Positions 1 to 11,077 of a stretch of 64,000 bases of DNA are shown piece after piece. Numbering within the stretch: the first letter of the stretch is position 1; every line of letters begins with the position of its first letter. A program made the translations under genes and the position numbers. Origin of the DNA: Trichobilharzia regenti (lineage: Eukaryota; Platyhelminthes; Trematoda; Strigeidida; Schistosomatidae); contig OX235270.1 in NCBI GenBank assembly GCA_944472135.2, positions 55,123,267 to 55,187,266 of the forward strand, given 5' to 3'. The notes beneath the pieces were generated by a model. That model worked only from the letters and a program-made list of their open reading frames with translations, did not search any database and was not told the DNA's origin.

Positions 1-1205
1 GTTTCTTCAGTTTCTTACGATCCTTTGGTTTTATGAATGACTTTCTGTGTGGGGAAACCTTTAGTGTTTGGAGTGGAATGACAGCATCTAAGCATGTGTT
101 TGAGTTATGGTAGAAGATGGTTAGGGCTCTCGATAGGTCATCAGTAGTGAAGTATTCATCCCATTTGGAGGATCTTAGCATCGATTCAACTAAGGCCCAG
201 TTTGCCTTACTATAGTTCCTATATATTACTTGTTGTGAAGTGGAGGTATGAGATGCATTGCTACTCAGCGGAATTGGCAGTGCACACATTACTGTTTTGT
301 GGTCGCTCCCTGGGAACTCAGAACCTACTAGCGTTGAAAGGGGGCTTATATTGTGGCAGAAGATTAAGTCTAGTACGTTGTTACCTCTTGTGGGAGTAGT
401 GACAGTTTGTTTCCAGCCAAGTATATCCAGTGTGCCTAAGAACTTATCAAATTTAGTTGGACCTGTGGGTATATCCCAGTTGATTTCAGGTAAGTTAAAG
501 TCCCCACATAGGATCTTATGATCGTATTGTAAGTCGGTTAATTGCTCCAGAGTATTAATAAGTTGGGTCTCGTAATTACTAAAGGTGCCAGGTGCTCTGT
601 AGGAGCATCCAATTAATGCTGTTACGTTATTTAAGTGTACATTAACCCATAGAGTCTCAGGCATGTTAAGTGTACTACTTTCTAGCTGTGATACAGTAAG
701 TGCATTCAGAAAGTACATGAGACAACCCCCTCCCTTACCACCTTCCCTGTCACACCGAAAGTGTGTGTAGTTATCTAAGCTTATTTCTTCATCCAGGATG
801 TCCGAATGACACCAAGATTCAGTGATGACAATTACAGGGGGTTTGTATATTACTGTGAGTGCTCTGAGCATCGGCAATTTATTTAGAACAGATCTAGCAT
901 TTATGAGGATTAGGTAAAGATGAGAGTTGAAGTAGCATTTGAAGTATTTAAGTTCGTTAGTCAGCCCCGAATATGGTTCAGCACCCAGTAGTTCTGCTGG
1001 ACATGACGATCCTATGTTAAGAGGAGTTCCAGCATCATGCTCACCTATGTCTATCGAGTTGTTGTGTGCTGTTTTCGGTGGAGAATTAGGAGTTGGAGTA
1101 CTGGATTTGCTATAGACTAAGGAACTTTTATTTTTAGTTAGGTTACAGAAGTGGGTAGGGTTCTTTATTTGGCCTATACTTGTGCAAGTGTCAAGTGTGT
1201 CCAAT
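1..1205 (-). CDS. CR1-like LINE endonuclease region, partial
   Basis: An open minus-strand frame of about 400 codons runs off the left edge with no stop that I can find. Reading 5' to 3' from about 1205 it gives a polar leader, then the typical start of a non-LTR apurinic endonuclease (NARSVLNKLPMLRAL, then VIVITESWCHSD), a glycine-rich GGKGGGCLMYF stretch, GDFNLPEINW near position 500, and the terminal GSDHKTV motif near position 320. These are the E, D and SDH catalytic landmarks of the endonuclease that nicks target DNA. The reverse transcriptase would lie beyond position 1. The frame has no obvious breaks, so the copy is fairly young. Its 5' end abuts the gypsy fragment at about 1205. The CR1 (SR1-like) assignment is by motif, not by alignment. 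Confidence 0.75.
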
Positions 1206-2055
1206 GGTGTGTCCAACGGTGGGGCTAGCCGCGTGCTTTATATTCGCGATGCAATCAATCAGACACAGTACTTAGTCGACACAGGCGCCGAAGTCAACGT
1301 TCATCCTGCTACAGCGGCAGATCGACAGAAAGGATCTACCTTCAACTTATAGGCTGCAAATGGAAAACTAATTGCAAAGTTTGGTAGGAAATACGTCTAT
1401 CTGAACGTAGGTTTACGCAAACCTATTCAGTGGATTTTCCTTCTCGCTGATGCCATAGACCTCTTGAAACTGGCTCCTCTTCAGAAAGAAAATACCGAAC
1501 TTCAGCATAAGTTGTAGAAAACAACACTGCAATTAGTCGTGGAACCCAGAGGTATGGGAGGAGATACTAATATGTGTTACACTTCCACGAGTACTCCTCG
1601 CTCCATAGTGCCTAAAAGTTATCGCCGTAACGTCTTCAATACGTTGCATGGCTTACCCCACCCAGGTATTCGAACTATATTTCTATATCTCTTTATGTGC
1701 TACACAAACAAACTTTATAGCAGACTGTTCCGACTGACTTTGATGCCAGAGAGAACAACCAAACTGTAAATCCATTATACATCAAATTTTGTGTAATTTA
1801 TATAATAACTTATCCATGCCTGTACAATTGGTATGTTCCTGCATAAACATGAAGAAATATATATAATCACCCTCTCGTACCGTCAAGCTCGTAACTAGTC
1901 AGTTTTGTTGGCCTGGTATTAATAAAGAAGTAAGGGAATGGGCTCACAGTACTGAGCTTGCCAAAAGTGCAAGGTAGTGAGACACAACAAAAGCCCACTT
2001 GGCACCTTTCTTATCCCTGACGCTCGTCTCGAACACATTCATGTTGTCAAGGAAC
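1206..2055 (+). pseudogene. CsRn1-clade gypsy pol relic: protease and N-terminal integrase
   Basis: This is the left half of a broken Ty3/gypsy pol. From about 1215 to 1480 the plus strand reads an aspartic protease (FLVDTG-type motif here as YLVDTGAEVNV, followed by FGRKYVYLNVGLRKP and IFLLADA), with one in-frame TAG after STFNL. Reverse transcriptase and RNase H are missing. From about 1590 the frame reads the zinc-binding region of integrase (PKSYRRNVFNTLHGLPHPGIRT), then after a short insertion SQFCWPGINKEVREW and FLIPDARLEHIH to about 2050. The HPG, WPG and IPDAR landmarks fit the CsRn1/Boudicca group known from trematodes. It ends where BEL LTR sequence begins, and integrase resumes near 15500. 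It is non-functional. Confidence 0.7.
1695..1886. other. Short insertion inside the gypsy integrase reading
   Basis: About 190 bp of AT-rich sequence separates the HPGIRT and KLVTSQF parts of the gypsy integrase reading. It has no coding capacity. It could be a remnant LTR or a small non-autonomous insertion, but no clear target duplication was seen. Confidence 0.4.
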
Positions 2056-3100
2056 TTATCCCTAAGTTCCTATTGTTACGAAGACGCTCCGCACCGATAA
2101 AACTATGTACTTTCTTCGATTTTAACTCCAAAACACCACTATTGCAAGAAAGAAGTTATATTGTGTTGCAATTAAAGCTGAGAACAGTAAAAGTCTATAA
2201 ACAAATATTTTCGACAAATCTATGGAGTACTTTTATTCGTTTTTGGTCGTCCTCTTCGAACTTGCACACGATCGAACCATTCGCGCCTTCGAGTTGCCCA
2301 ACAATGGCTACCAGTTCCAAAAACAAACGTTCAGTTTTTACCTCCAATGAAACTTTCCGGCAGAAAAGGGTCCATCCCTTTTTTTCATAGCGCCCATAAC
2401 CATCAACTGAACTGCCAATGCGGGAACCTGAGTTAACCAGGACTAGGCTAAAATCGAAAAGCAAGACAAAAAGCCCAACACACAGCAAGCACACCACATC
2501 ACACCGACACGCTCTCCCCGGCGCGTGGAATCTACACTCTCTGTAGACAGTATCACCACTGATCTGGTTCACGAAGTGTTGGTTGCTTTATATAACTCTG
2601 GCACAATCCCCTCCCCGGCATATTAAATCGCAAACAATGACTCTAACATCACTCGATTCGTTCACAAGTTTAGAAGACTAGAAACGACTTAAGAAGTACT
2701 TAAAATAACATTACAATATGATTCACACAATGCGACAACCATAAATAAACCAACAATTAGATGAATTGGAACCCATTCAATTTTTTAACACAAATGTATG
2801 TACAATCAATACATCACTTGTTGTGGATTCCGCCTCGACGACCTACCCTTGAAGAACTATAGGACTTACAGCAGTACGTCTACACTCCTTCTCAGGTTGA
2901 TGATCCAAGAGGAGAAAGGTCCGAACACAAATATAATTAATCAACAGATAGGTGAGAGATGATAACAAATCGATACATACAACATGATCATATGTACAAA
3001 ACAACACTCTAAGCACATTGGGCTGCTCACCGATGCACTACCCCTTGAAGAATTGTAGGACTTACAACAGTACGCCAACAACTCTTCTCAGGTTGCCGCC
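2056..3100 (-). repeat. BEL/Pao element 1, 3' LTR and 3' untranslated region
   Basis: The sequence at about 2215-2400 matches the block at 8575-8700 (and its copies at 9580 and 10587) that lies upstream of BEL gag. The sequence at about 2740-3100 matches 11880-12230 beside the second element. It therefore lies at the 3' end of element 1, read on the minus strand. Two partial repeats starting near 2848 and 3049, about 200 bp apart, share the string CTTGAAGAA..TAGGACTTACA. An AATAAAAG sequence occurs on the minus strand near 2230. The exact outer boundary, in the broken gypsy integrase near 2050, was not fixed. Confidence 0.6.
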
Positions 3101-4546
3101 CTAGGTTGGAAAATCGTCAAGTGGTTCATCCTCCGACTCTCGAATCTCAGCACCTTCCAGCAGACACAGTTTCCTAATATCTCGCACCAACATACCACAA
3201 CTTGTTCTCACCTCAACCGTCCTCACCAATCCGTCACCACTACAGAGTAGCCTATCTACCACTCCCAAAGGCTATCTACCTGTGACACATTTATCTGCTA
3301 CTAATACTATGTCACCAACCTGTAAGTTTCGGCACAACTTTTTCCACTTGTCTCTGGTTTGCAGTGTTAGAACATACTCCTTTAGCCATCTTTTCCAAAA
3401 TATATCTTTCATGTGCCTGGCTTGTTTCCATCTTTTAATCGTAGGTATTCCTTCCCCGCTTGAGTCCTCTATGCCAGGGTTGCCTCTCAATAACAATAAT
3501 TTATTTGGGGTTAACACATCAAAATCCTTGACGTCGTCCCTCACAGGTGATAGCGGCCGGTCATTTAATATTCGTTCAGCTTCACAAAAAAATGTCTCCA
3601 GCGTTTCGTCATTCAAACTCTGGTTTTTAATTATGGAGCTTAAAATACGCTTGATAATTCCTATAAGTCTTTCCCATAGCCCACCTCTATGGCTGGCATG
3701 TGGTGGGTTGAAGTGCCACTCGATGTTCCTTTTCAGTAACTCTTCATGAACTCTAGTTTGGGGACCTTCGAAGTACTCTTTAAGCTCGGCGTGACAGCCA
3801 ACAAAATTAGTCCCTCTGTCACTGAACGTCATCTTCGGTGCACCCCGGCGATTTATAAATCTATGTAATGCTAGCACGAATGAATCAGTAGTTAGCGAAT
3901 GAACCATCTCAATATGCACAGCTCTCATTTTCAAACAGGTGAATAGACAGCCATATCTTTTACATAGGGTTCTGCCTCTCTTCACTACAAAAGGTCCGAA
4001 CAAATCCACCCCAACGTACTCAAATGGATAATTCCTTTCAGAAACTTGCCACGCTGGGAGTGGTGCCATCATCTGCTGTGCTGAGCGAGCATTCCGTAGT
4101 TTACATTCCATGAAATTATCAGTTATTTTACGGACAGCAGCACCTCCCTTCACTATCCAAAACTTACATGGAATACTTGATAGTTCTTGTGAAGAACCTA
4201 AATGACCTTCAAGAACATGGTAGTGTCTTATAATGAGATCAGTGACTGGGTGGTAGCAAGGTATTAAGGCCGGGTGACGGGTCACATTTGATGATTCCAA
4301 CATTTGTAGACGTCCATTTGTAGCGATCCCCTCGGAAACTATCGGAGATAATCTGTCTAACCACACCTTGAAATCTGCGAAATCGGGAATATCCTCCTTG
4401 GCTATCGCACCCCACGCTTCCCACTGAGCAGCCCTTAAAATCGCTAACTCTGCATTTCTGATATCTTTGGCTCTCAAAGGTCCCACATTCATATTATTGT
4501 ATCCTGCAAGATGCATGACCTTTAAATATGTAACATATCGTGTCAA
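3101..4546 (-). pseudogene. BEL/Pao element 1 integrase
   Basis: This is the integrase end of a Pao-type polyprotein, which would join retroelement cDNA to host DNA. The 424-codon frame contains a degraded zinc-binding region (HYHVLEGHLGSS, with a cysteine missing around MECKLRNA) and a complete-looking catalytic triad: the first D in VGVDLFGPF, the second in TFSDRGTNFVG and the E in GGLWERLIG. ILNDRPLSP and the C-terminal GDIVLVADK motif follow. An in-frame TAG near 3272 cuts off a further stretch of about 55 codons that ends at a second stop at 3101-3103. Another in-frame TAG at 4547 separates it from RNase H. The body is well preserved but it cannot be translated as one protein. Confidence 0.85.
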
Positions 4547-5098
4547 CTACGCAACAGCCTTCAGTAGTTTGTACCAAGAAGAATAATATTTAAAAATTGG
4601 ATGTAAACCCAAATGTCTTTCTTGAGTAGACGTTGAACTGGCACTTGTCTTAAATTCCAAGACACACTCGCTTGTTGGTGGTTCATCTTCTCTCCTAGGC
4701 CACATACGATCAGCTCGTAGCAAGAACTTTGGACCTTTCCACCACTTATTTTTAACCACATTCATATCAGTAACTCCTCGAGATGCTAGATCAGCTGAGA
4801 TTTTGCCAGACGGTACGTACCTCCACTGCTCGACTGTTGTTAGTTCACGAATTCGAGATACTCTGCTAGCTAAAAAACATGTATATCTTGCTGACTCGTT
4901 GCGTATATAATATATCACAGACATCGAATCTGTCCAGAACGTTACAGGATACGTGGGATAATCCAACTCTTTACACACCGTTGTGAATAACTGCGCGGCT
5001 AGCAAGGCTGCAGTAAGTTCTAATCTCGGAATCGAAATCGCCTTTAGAAGTGCAACTCCAGATTTATCCATCACTAGGCGAACATCTATATCATCCAT
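4547..5098 (-). pseudogene. BEL/Pao element 1 RNase H region
   Basis: This is the RNase H part of the polyprotein, which removes RNA from the RNA-DNA hybrid. The frame shows the acidic residues in IPRLELTAALLAA and FWTDSMSVIYYI, and the ADLASRG motif typical of Pao-family polyproteins near the C terminus. It ends in an in-frame TAG immediately before the integrase frame. On its 5' side the frame changes at about 5098 relative to the connection region. It lies between reverse transcriptase and integrase in normal BEL order. Confidence 0.8.
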
Positions 5099-6240
5099 TA
5101 AGGTGGTTCTGATGTAGACGGCTGCTCCAAGCCCAACCTCAGAGGCATTAGAAAAACATGGAAGTCAATTATATCAAGATTTCTCGATGGCTTAAGTGGA
5201 CTTGAGACGGAATGTAGATTCAGCGTTCTTAAACTGTTGACCCACCTTTTCCACTCTTCACTGTGTCTCTCACTTAATGGGTCATCCCACTGCAACCCTT
5301 TCCTGCATGTCTCTTGAAATAATCTCCTCGCCGGAAGTAGATAAGATGCTACTAATCCAAGTGGGTCAAACACGGACGATAGCACGGAGAGCACACCTTT
5401 CCGTGTAACTGGCTTATCATTATCACCAGCACAAAATCCAAAGGTATCAGAGTTCACATCCCATCGCATACCCAATGTTCGTTCACCTGGTCGAATATCA
5501 ACAGGTAAATCTCATACAGTAGGTGCTCTGTCTTCTGGAACTTTATGCTTCAAAACGTCTAGGCTGTTCGAGACCTGCTTAGTTAAACAGAAGTCAGCCT
5601 TCGCTAACACTTCAGTGATGCTTGTTGCAAATCTAACTGCAGACTGATCATCACGAAGGAGGCTAAACAATCATCCACATAGAAGCAACAATCGATGACG
5701 TCCAGTTGATCATCAGGACCAAATGTGGACACTGCCTTTCTTAGAGCAAAATTAGCACAAAACGGGGAGGACGTGGCACCAAATGGATGGACTGTCATCC
5801 TATATTCTGACACTTTACCACAAGGACTATCATCAAACCACAAGAACCTTAAGTGATCTCTGTCACTCTCTGGCACCTTCACTTGTAGGAACATTCCCTG
5901 TATATCCGCAGCGACAGCAACTGTAAACTTTCTGAATCTTAACAGCAGTCCCACTAATGAGCTCACGCAATCTGGGCCACTATACAGATTATCATTCAAA
6001 GAGACTCCTTCATGTTTTTCAGAACAAAACACGGAGTTTACCTGGATTCCTCGGGTTAAAGATGGGATGAGTAGGCGAATACCACTTCTCTGGCTCGCTC
6101 TGATCAACTAGTCTTTCAACGTAACCCTCCATTACATGTTTGTCGATGACATCATATTTGGTCCAGAGGTCTGCGTCTGGCAGAAACTTCTTCTTTAAAC
6201 CCATTAGTCTCTTAAGAGCAACTCTTCTATTACAAACCAA
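5099..6240 (-). pseudogene. BEL/Pao element 1 reverse transcriptase
   Basis: The polymerase region is read in three overlapping minus-strand frames (6240-6019, 6107-5604, 5475-5098), so it carries at least two frameshifts. The lead-in LVDQSEPEKWYSPTHPIFNP is followed by VAADIQGMFLQVKVPE, the first catalytic aspartate region. PFGATSSPFCANFAL comes next, then the catalytic CFYVDD box. Downstream is the thumb and connection sequence with SVFDPLGLVASYLLPAR, a hallmark of the Pao family. Between 5475 and 5604 the reading is broken. Function is reverse transcription of the element RNA in the virus-like particle; this copy is dead. Confidence 0.85.
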
Positions 6241-7031
6241 CTATCTATCTTTGAATCTCCATGGTAGGCCAACGCTGAAACGCCCATTTTCGTATTTACA
6301 AGACTCCTCAACTATTTTAACTGCCTTTAAGTCTTCTACAGAACGACCCTTCTCTGGGACACCACAGTCACAAAACTTCTTGTCATATACATTTCTAATC
6401 ATAGTCTCCAGTTTGTCCCCACTGTTTGTAACCGATGATGATATATGGACTATGGTTATAGGTCCTCTCACTGTCCATCCCGGAGGTGTTTTCCCCGCGA
6501 ACAGATCATCTCTACCTGCGAATCTCTCTTCTAATACCTTGTGAGCTTCTGGCACACTACATCCAATGAGTACTCTCACTCTTCCATCTTGCAGTGTTGG
6601 AAGCGGTATGTCATACAGTTATGGCTTATTGACAACTGTTTCACGACTAGGTACTATAGCTTCGCCAAGTTTCATACTGGAGGTAGTGTAAGCAGTATCT
6701 AAAAAAACGGTTTCCCCAGTAGTCAAGGATTCTAACTGAAATGACACTCGTTCACATACTACAATTTTCGGAGAACTGAAAGTATTTAGAACCAAGAATT
6801 GCTTTAGGCTCTTAATACCCAAGCAGCCGGCCAGTTCAGCATCTATCAGTGTAACGTCTGAACCATTATCCAACAGTGCATAAGTCTCCACCGAAGATTT
6901 CTGTCTTTTCACCTTAACTGGTAATACCCCTAAATAAACTTGCGGGTTGTCAACTGGTGTAAAATTACTATTACAATTAACCGGATTCTCCGGTCCGTTT
7001 ACTGTCCTTAGAAGTGATGCACATCGGTTGA
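6241..7031 (-). pseudogene. BEL/Pao element 1 aspartic protease and linker
   Basis: The 138-codon frame at 7035-6619 holds a retropepsin-like protease with the active-site string ALLDNGSDVTLID, where many relatives have D-S/T-G-S; the second residue here is N. It is followed by hydrophobic strands ending in MKLGEAIVPS. The 112-codon frame at 6579-6241 (RVLIGCS, then GWTVRGPITI) is the linker normally found between protease and polymerase in Pao elements. Stops separate the pieces (near 6580-6618 and at 6241). The protease would cleave the element's own polyprotein. Confidence 0.75.
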
Positions 7032-7697
7032 ACAACTACTTCCCTTGTCTGTCACCTTACAATTCAACTTTGTGTGCCCCATCTTTAAACAACTGAAACA
7101 CAACCGCTTCTGTTTTGCAATTTTTAACCTTTCTACGGGAGACATAACCATGAAGCGATTGCATTCGCTCAATTGATGGGTGCCTTGAGGATTCACTACG
7201 AATGCTTTCTTTATATTCACCGGTTCCTTAGGTTCTACCTTAGAATCCAAAACGCTGGCGAATTTGCTCGTCGCTTGGTTGACACTGTCTTTCACCAGCC
7301 TCATAATATCATCGAATCCAGGCTCCAAACCATCTTCCTCTAGTCGGGAACTAACCTTTATGAACCTCCCCTGTAGATGAGGCGGCTATCTCTCGGCCAC
7401 AGTCCCAAGCACGGAACTTGAATTCTATTCATCTACGCACTTAAGAAACGCAAGAGTATTTCTATATACCATTAAACTGTCCAAGAACTCTGCGAGTCCT
7501 CTTGAATTATCGTTTAACTGTGATCCATTACCTTTCACGGTCTCAAAAATACTACAGGATATCATAAGCGGTTTTACAAACTTTTGACATAGTATCCTCA
7601 TAGCCTCTGTATATCCTTCGTTCCGGGACGTAAACTTGCAGCACTGCATGGCTCTTACAGCAACACCCGTGCAGTAACCCAACAAATACATTAACTT
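7032..7697 (-). pseudogene. BEL/Pao element 1 gag, C-terminal part with CCHC knuckle
   Basis: This is the capsid/nucleocapsid part of the element. The frame 7691-7425 (YLLGYCTGVAVRAMQ, then EGYTEAMRILCQKF) is the conserved gag helix region. After a break comes 7328-7008 with a CCHC zinc knuckle, CFSCLKMGHTKLNC, which binds element RNA. The gag is interrupted exactly at the 361-bp LTR that begins at 7698; its N-terminal part continues on the other side of that insertion at 8064. Closely related gag lies at 13424-14219. Confidence 0.8.
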
Positions 7698-8063
7698 TGT
7701 CAGCCACGTCTCATAAACCGTTAATGCCCAGCTCTTGCTACGCTCGGGCCCACGCTGTTCCTTGCAGTTTATCAGAAACGCTTAGTAATAACGGACGCAA
7801 AAACCAAAAGACCGATTGGTGACTCGAGGATTCTTTATTGTTACACCAACATATAAAAATAATGTTTTTACTAGGGTCTGTGAACAAATATTACAATAAT
7901 AAATCACAAGATTACTTCTGATGGTTGTCTCCTGACTTCTTTCTGAACAGCGACCGATGAGACGATGACTGTCGTATTGATGCCTCCGCGAAAATTGGGG
8001 AAGTTGATTTTGAGCAAACAACCATGAATTGATCGTTCAATCTTCAACTCCATTGACAAACTT
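7693..8063. mobile_element. 361-bp solo LTR (type A) with 5-bp target duplication AACTT
   Basis: The sequence 7698-8058 begins TGTCAG and ends TTGACA, and is flanked on both sides by AACTT (7693-7697 and 8059-8063). Removing it restores continuous BEL gag. This is the signature of an LTR retrotransposon reduced to one LTR. Its minus strand carries a TATA-like run and an AATAAAG signal in the middle, suggesting minus orientation. No internal region of this family was found in the window. Confidence 0.8.
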
Positions 8064-11000
8064 CATTTCGTCATTCAATACAAAACCACTCAACATGACC
8101 TCAAATTCCTTGATAAACTGGGGGTAGTCGGCTGGGTTTCTATCAAAGTACCGAGGTTCAAACTTAAGAATTTTAAAACTTCTATTATAACTAGACGGCA
8201 AAACATGGACGTCAATCTTATCATGCTGAGAATCTTACACAACATTACATATAACATGCAGCTCATTGTCACTTACTTTTTTGTTTGCTTCCATGATACC
8301 ACGTTCTCTTCCTGACCCAAGCATTATCCAACGTCACCAAAGAATCCAAATTGCGTTGATAACCCGTGTCCAAAGAGATGCTGGCTGCAGACTAAGTAAG
8401 CAATCCTGGAAGTTCCAGAAGAACCTCCGGAAAACGAAGAGAGGAATAAAACAACCCCAGAAGGCTATCCAAAAACAGCGATCCAACGAATAAATGTTTA
8501 CAGTAAACACCACTGTATAACACTGTGAAACTTTATCAAAACAAAAATTCACCCATAATGAAAAATTATGCAGTACTTTTATTCGTTTTCGGTCGTCCTC
8601 TTCGAACTTGTACACGGTCGAACCATTCGCGCCTTTGAGTTGTCCAACAATGGCCACCAGTTCCAAAACCAAAAGTTCAATTTTCACCTCCACTGACACA
8701 TGTAGTGTCAGCCACGTCGCGTAAACCGTTAATGCCCAGCTCTTGCTACGCTCGGGCTCACGCTGTTCCTTGCAGTTTTTCAGAAACGCTTAGTAATAAC
8801 GGACGCAAAAACCAAAAGACCGATTGGTGACTCGAGGATTCTTTATTGTTACACCAACATATAAAAATAATGTTTTTACTAGGGTCTGTGAACAAATATT
8901 ACAATAATAAATCACAAGATTACTTCTGATGGTTGTCTCCTGACTTCTTTCTGAACAGCGACCGATGAGACGATGACTGTCGTATTGATGCCTCCGCGAA
9001 AATTGGGGAAGTTGATTTTGAGCAAACAACCAAGAATTGATCGTTCAATCTTCAACTACATTGACAAACTTCATTTCGTCATTCAATACAAAACCACTCA
9101 ACATGACCTCAAATTCCTTGATAAACTGGGGGTAGTCGGCTGGGTTTCTATCAAAGTACCGAGGTTCAAACTTAAGAATTTTAAAACTTCTATTATAACT
9201 AGACGGCAAAACATGGACGTCAATCTTATCATGCTGAGAATCTTACACAACATTACATATAACATGCAGCTCATTGTCACTTACTTTTTTGTTTGCTTCC
9301 ATGATACCACGTCCTCTTCCTGACCCAAGCATTATCCAACGTCACCAAAGAATCCAAATTGCGTTGCCGTGTCCAAAGAGATGCTGGCTGCAGACTAAGT
9401 AAGCAATCCTGGAAGTTCCAGAAGAACCTCCGGAAAACGAAGAGAGGAATAAAACAACCCCAGAAGGCTATCCAAAAACAGCGATCCAACGAATAAATGT
9501 TTACAGTAAACACCACTGTATAACACTGTGAAACTTTATCAAAACAAAAATTCACCCATAATGAAAAATTATGCAGTACTTTTATTCGTTTTCGGTCGTC
9601 CTCTTCGAACTTGTACACGGTCGAACCATTCGCGCCTTTGAGTTGTCCAACAATGGCCACCAGTTCCAAAACCAAAAGTTCAATTTTCACCTCCACTGAC
9701 ACATGTAGTGTCAGCCACGTCTCATAAACCGTTAATGCCCAGCTCTTGCTACGCTCGGGCCCACGCTGTTCCTTGCAGTTTATCAGAAACGCTTAGTAAT
9801 AACGGACGCAAAAACCAAAAGACCGATTGGTGACTCGAGGATTCTTTATTGTTACACCAACATATAAAAATAATGTTTTTACTAGGGTCTGTGAACAAAT
9901 ATTACAATAATAAATCACAAGATTACTTCTGATGGTTGTCTCCTGACTTCTTTCTGAACAGCGACCGATGAGACGATGACTGTCGTATTGATGCCTCCGC
10001 GAAAATTGGGGAAGTTGATTTTGAGCAAACAACCATGAATTGATCGTTCAATCTTCAACTCCATTGACAAACTTCATTTCGTCATTCAATACAAAACCAC
10101 TCAACATGACCTCAAATTCCTTGATAAACTGGGGGTAGTCGGCTGGGTTTCTATCAAAGTACCGAGGTTCAAACTTAAGAATTTTAAAACTTCTATTATA
10201 ACTAGACGGCAAAACATGGACGTCAATCTTATCATGCTGAGAATCTTACACAACATTACATATAACATGCAGCTCATTGTCACTTACTTTTTTGTTTGCT
10301 TCCATGATACCACGTTCTCTTCCTGACCCAAGCATTATCCAACGTCACCAAAGAATCCAAATTGCGTTGATAACCCGTGTCCAAAGAGATGCTGGCTGCA
10401 GACTAAGTAAGCAATCCTGGAAGTTCCAGAAGAACCTCCGGAAAACGAAGAGAGGAATAAAACAACCCCAGAAGGCTATCCAAAAACAGCGATCCAACGA
10501 ATAAATGTTTACAGTAAACACCACTGTATAACACTGTGAAACTTTATCAAAACAAAAATTCACCCATAATGAAAAATTATGCAGTACTTTTATTCGTTTT
10601 CGGTCGTCCTCTTCGAACTTGTACACGGTCGAACCATTCGCGCCTTTGAGTTGTCCAACAATGGCCACCAGTTCCAAAACCAAAAGTTCAATTTTCACCT
10701 CCACTGACACATGTAGTGTCAGCCACGTCGCGTAAACCGTTAATGCCCAGCTCTTGCTACGCTCGGGCTCACGCTGTTCCTTGCAGTTTTTCAGAAACGC
10801 TTAGTAATAACGGACGCAAAAACCAAAAGACCGATTGGTGACTCGAGGATTCTTTATTGTTACACCAACATATAAAAATAATGTTTTTACTAGGGTCTGT
10901 GAACAAATATTACAATAATAAATCACAAGATTACTTCTGATGGTTGTCTCCTGACTTCTTTCTGAACAGCGACCGATGAGACGATGACTGTCGTATTGAT

Positions 11001-11077
11001 GCCTCCGCGAAAATTGGGGAAGTTGATTTTGAGCAAACAACCAAGAATTGATCGTTCAATCTTCAACTACATTGACA
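7698..11077. repeat. Tandem array of LTR-361 plus BEL 5' fragment, dimeric period 2011 bp
   Basis: Four copies of the 361-bp LTR (7698-8058, 8706-9066, 9709-10069, 10717-11077) alternate with three copies of a 642-647 bp BEL fragment (8059-8705, 9067-9708, 10070-10716). LTR copies 1 and 3 share one set of variants (TCTCATAAACC, GGGCCCACG, ACTCCATTGACA). Copies 2 and 4 share another (TCGCGTAAACC, GGGCTCACG, ACTACATTGACA). BEL fragments 1 and 3 agree, whereas fragment 2 has GTCCTC for GTTCTC and lacks 5 bp near 9366. The array is therefore A-X-B-x repeated at 2011 bp, not a simple monomer array. Small repeated ORFs inside it are by-products. Confidence 0.9.
8059..8705 (-). pseudogene. BEL gag N-terminus, 5' leader and LTR fragment (array unit X1)
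   Basis: On the minus strand this holds the 3' part of a BEL LTR (AATAAAAG near 8578), a leader, a gag start (ATGGAAGCAAACAAAAAAG near 8300) and about 75 codons of gag ending in EFEVMLSGFVLNDEMKF at the LTR insertion. Copies lie at 9067-9708 and 10070-10716. A shortened copy is at 14726-14970. The gag N-terminus matches the LPKFEPRCFDGKLADY region of the second element at 13962-14219. Confidence 0.7.

Noticed and set aside
2195..2572. 125-codon minus-strand ORF with hydrophobic segments as an envelope-like gene
   Set aside because: It lies wholly inside the BEL LTR and has no counterpart kept open in the other LTR copy except by shared sequence.
7782..11040. Repeated ORFs of 79, 60, 75 and 121 codons in the tandem array
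   Set aside because: They are identical because the DNA is repeated. They cross LTR and leader sequence and show no independent domain; the real coding content is a gag fragment in another frame.
7698..11077. CRISPR-like or bacterial repeat array
   Set aside because: Units of about 1 kb made of retrotransposon pieces in a eukaryotic context; no short spaced repeats.
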